DNA of 8,248 nt. Source: Clostridia bacterium (GTDB taxonomy: Bacteria; Bacillota; Clostridia; Oscillospirales; Acutalibacteraceae). Positions 7,092 to 8,248 of this stretch are shown one piece after another. A program made the translations under genes and the position numbers. The stretch's first letter is position 1, and each line of letters starts with the position of its first letter. Where the stretch lies: contig CAAGHT010000075.1 in assembly GCA_900769775.1 (NCBI GenBank), positions 1-8,248 of the forward strand, given 5' to 3'. Under the pieces are notes generated by a model. That model saw nothing but the letters and a program-made list of their open reading frames with translations. It had not been told where the DNA came from and did not search any database.

Positions 7092-7098
7092 TCTCCTT
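7092..7098 (-). promoter_or_regulatory. Ribosome binding site of the first ABC gene
   Basis: On the minus strand AAGGAG lies at 7098-7093, within AAAGGAGAG (7099-7091), 7 bases before the ATG at 7085. It fixes the start of the 760-aa ABC subunit. No convincing -10/-35 pair was found in the 84 bases upstream. Confidence 0.75.
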
Positions 7099-7122
7099 TC
7101 ATAATTTCTTCAAAAAGTATGC

Positions 7123-7163
7123 AAAGCAACAGTCAATAACATGAGAGTTTTGACTGTTGCTTT
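7123..7163 (-). terminator. Probable terminator after the purine gene
   Basis: A perfect 14-bp inverted repeat pairs 7123-7136 with 7150-7163 around a 13-base loop. On the minus strand it starts 7 bases after the purL stop; the stem ends in TTT and is followed, after GCATAC, by TTTTT. The stem is AT-rich (5 of 14 pairs are GC) and the U run is interrupted, so it may be a partly leaky terminator that lets some transcript through into the ABC operon. Confidence 0.65.
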
Positions 7164-7169
7164 ATATAA

Positions 7170-8248
7170 TTAGAGTTTAAAGTAATTTACTGCAGACTCA
7201 AACATCTTCATATCGTAGTTACCTACCACATTTTTGTATAGTCCTGCACCTGTTCTCTCTGAATGACCCATCTTGCCGAATACTCTACCATCAGGTGAGA
7301 GAATACCCTCAATAGCGGCAGCAGAATCGTTGGGATTGAAGAGAATATTCGAAGTGGGGTTACCCTCAAGATCAACATACTGTGTTGCAATCTGTCCGTT
7401 TGCGGCAAGCTTTGCAATAACCTCATCGGAAGCGTAGAACTTACCTTCACCGTGAGAAATCGGAACGTCGTAGACATCGCCAACCTCGCAAGCCGAGAGC
7501 CACGGAGATTTTGTTGAGGCAATTCTTGTACGAACGATTCTCGACTGGTGGCGACCGATTGTATTAAAGGTCAAGGTCGGGCAGTTTTCATCGGTATCGA
7601 TAATCTCACCGAAAGGCACAAGACCGAGCTTTATGATAGCCTGGAAGCCGTTACATACACCGCACATAAGTCCGTCACGGTTTTTAAGGAGCTCATTTGT
7701 CTGCTCCTTAACGGCGCCGTTTCTGAAAAATGCGGTAATGAATTTACCCGAACCGTCAGGCTCGTCACCGCCCGAGAAACCACCGGGGATAAATACCATT
7801 TGAGCAGTTTTGAGCTGCTTTGCAAAATACTCGACCGACTCGGTAATACCTGCGGCAGTAAGATTTTTGATAACGATAATCTCAGGCTCAGCGCCTGCTC
7901 TTGCCATTGCCTTTGCGGTATCAAATTCGCAGTTTGTGCCGGGGAATACAGGAATAAGCACCTTGGGGCGTGCGACCTTGATAGCGGGAGCAGCGGTTGA
8001 TTTTTCGCTGCAAGAGAAGGCAGGAACCTCTCCCTTACCCTGCTCTATATTGCAGGAGTAAACGGGCTCAAGCTTATCCTCATAAGTCTTTAACATAACA
8101 TCGAGGTCGATAGCCTTATCCTTGTAGAGAACAACATTCTCAGAAAGGGTTACACCGAGCGTCTCACCGATTTCGATGTCTTCGGAAAGTTCGAGAACAA
8201 ATGCGCCATAATTGTAACCGAAGATGTCCTTCAGATCGGAAGAGCACA
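7170..8248 (-). CDS. purL: Phosphoribosylformylglycinamidine synthase, C-terminal part with glutaminase domain
   Basis: This enzyme carries out the fourth step of de novo purine synthesis, using glutamine and ATP to convert FGAR to FGAM. The frame stays open to the right edge, so only the C-terminal 350 or so residues are seen. They comprise the end of the synthetase part, a linker, and a class I glutaminase domain from KVLIPVFPGTNCEFD onward. The nucleophile is the Cys of CGVCNGFQ (codon 7653-7655); the catalytic His and Glu lie in GKMGHSER (codons 7263-7265 and 7257-7259). IPGGFSGGDE and ISHGEGKF are further family motifs. The glutaminase is joined in frame to upstream sequence (GVTLSENVVLYKDKAIDLDV), so this is the large fused form found in Clostridia and streptococci rather than a free-standing PurQ. 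Real sequence ends at about 8232; the last 16 bases match a sequencing adapter, so the residues they encode should be ignored. Confidence 0.9.
   Translation of the reverse strand, partial: CSSDLKDIFGYNYGAFVLELSEDIEIGETLGVTLSENVVLYKDKAIDLDVMLKTYEDKLEPVYSCNIEQGKGEVPAFSCSEKSTAAPAIKVARPKVLIPVFPGTNCEFDTAKAMARAGAEPEIIVIKNLTAAGITESVEYFAKQLKTAQMVFIPGGFSGGDEPDGSGKFITAFFRNGAVKEQTNELLKNRDGLMCGVCNGFQAIIKLGLVPFGEIIDTDENCPTLTFNTIGRHQSRIVRTRIASTKSPWLSACEVGDVYDVPISHGEGKFYASDEVIAKLAANGQIATQYVDLEGNPTSNILFNPNDSAAAIEGILSPDGRVFGKMGHSERTGAGLYKNVVGNYDMKMFESAVNYFKL
8233..8248 (+). other. Illumina TruSeq adapter remnant at the contig end
   Basis: The final 16 bases, AGATCGGAAGAGCACA, are identical to the first 16 bases of the standard TruSeq Read 1 adapter. 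An exact match of this length sitting exactly at the end of the window is not expected by chance. It is an artefact of read-through into adapter, not part of the genome. Confidence 0.92.

Noticed and set aside
7130..7157. TTGACT on the minus strand as a -35 box for the ABC operon
   Set aside because: It is part of the terminator stem and no TATAAT-like box lies 16-18 bases downstream.
7170..8096. A free-standing PurQ starting at the ATG at 8096
   Set aside because: The frame continues without a stop to the edge and the upstream residues look like the end of a PurL synthetase domain; no ribosome binding site precedes this ATG.

Overview
The window reads as ordinary chromosomal sequence of a low-to-mid-GC Firmicute. 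It is most likely an anaerobic, gut-type Clostridia member (Oscillospiraceae/Ruminococcaceae-like). Supporting signs are a PduL-type phosphotransacylase, what appears to be the fused clostridial/streptococcal form of FGAM synthase (PurL with a C-terminal glutaminase), strong AGGAGG-type ribosome binding sites, a TTG start and tightly overlapping genes. The taxon is inferred from gene types, not from a marker gene.

Left part, plus strand (1-1984): the C-terminal end of a PduL phosphate acyltransferase, then the heme chaperone/radical SAM gene hemW, then a histidine-phosphatase (phosphoglycerate mutase-like) gene. They are arranged head to tail with overlapping stops and starts, so they are very probably one transcript. 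A strong symmetric hairpin at 1987-2018, with A and T tracts on both sides, ends this operon and also the convergent operon from the right.

Centre, minus strand (7085 down to 2021): a tightly packed three-gene operon encoding a half-size ABC exporter (760 aa), a DUF1854-family protein (190 aa) and a second half-size ABC exporter (733 aa). Both ABC subunits carry an extra N-terminal region of about 130-150 residues ending in a four-cysteine zinc ribbon, before an otherwise normal six-helix membrane domain and nucleotide-binding domain. Both ATPase domains keep all catalytic motifs. The set looks like a heterodimeric exporter with a dedicated small accessory protein. Relatives of the DUF1854/ABC pair in proteobacteria are, as I recall, annotated as cyanophycin-metabolism associated. 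No cyanophycin gene lies in this window and the substrate is unknown. This is the most interesting locus here.

Right part, minus strand (7170 to the edge): the C-terminal end of phosphoribosylformylglycinamidine synthase with an intact glutaminase triad, followed by a hairpin that probably ends the purine transcript before the ABC operon.

The last 16 bases (8233-8248) are identical to the start of the Illumina TruSeq adapter. The right edge is therefore almost certainly a contig end with untrimmed adapter, and the last few codons of the purine gene there are not biological. No stretch longer than 100 bases lacks a gene. I saw no RNA genes, mobile elements or CRISPR arrays.
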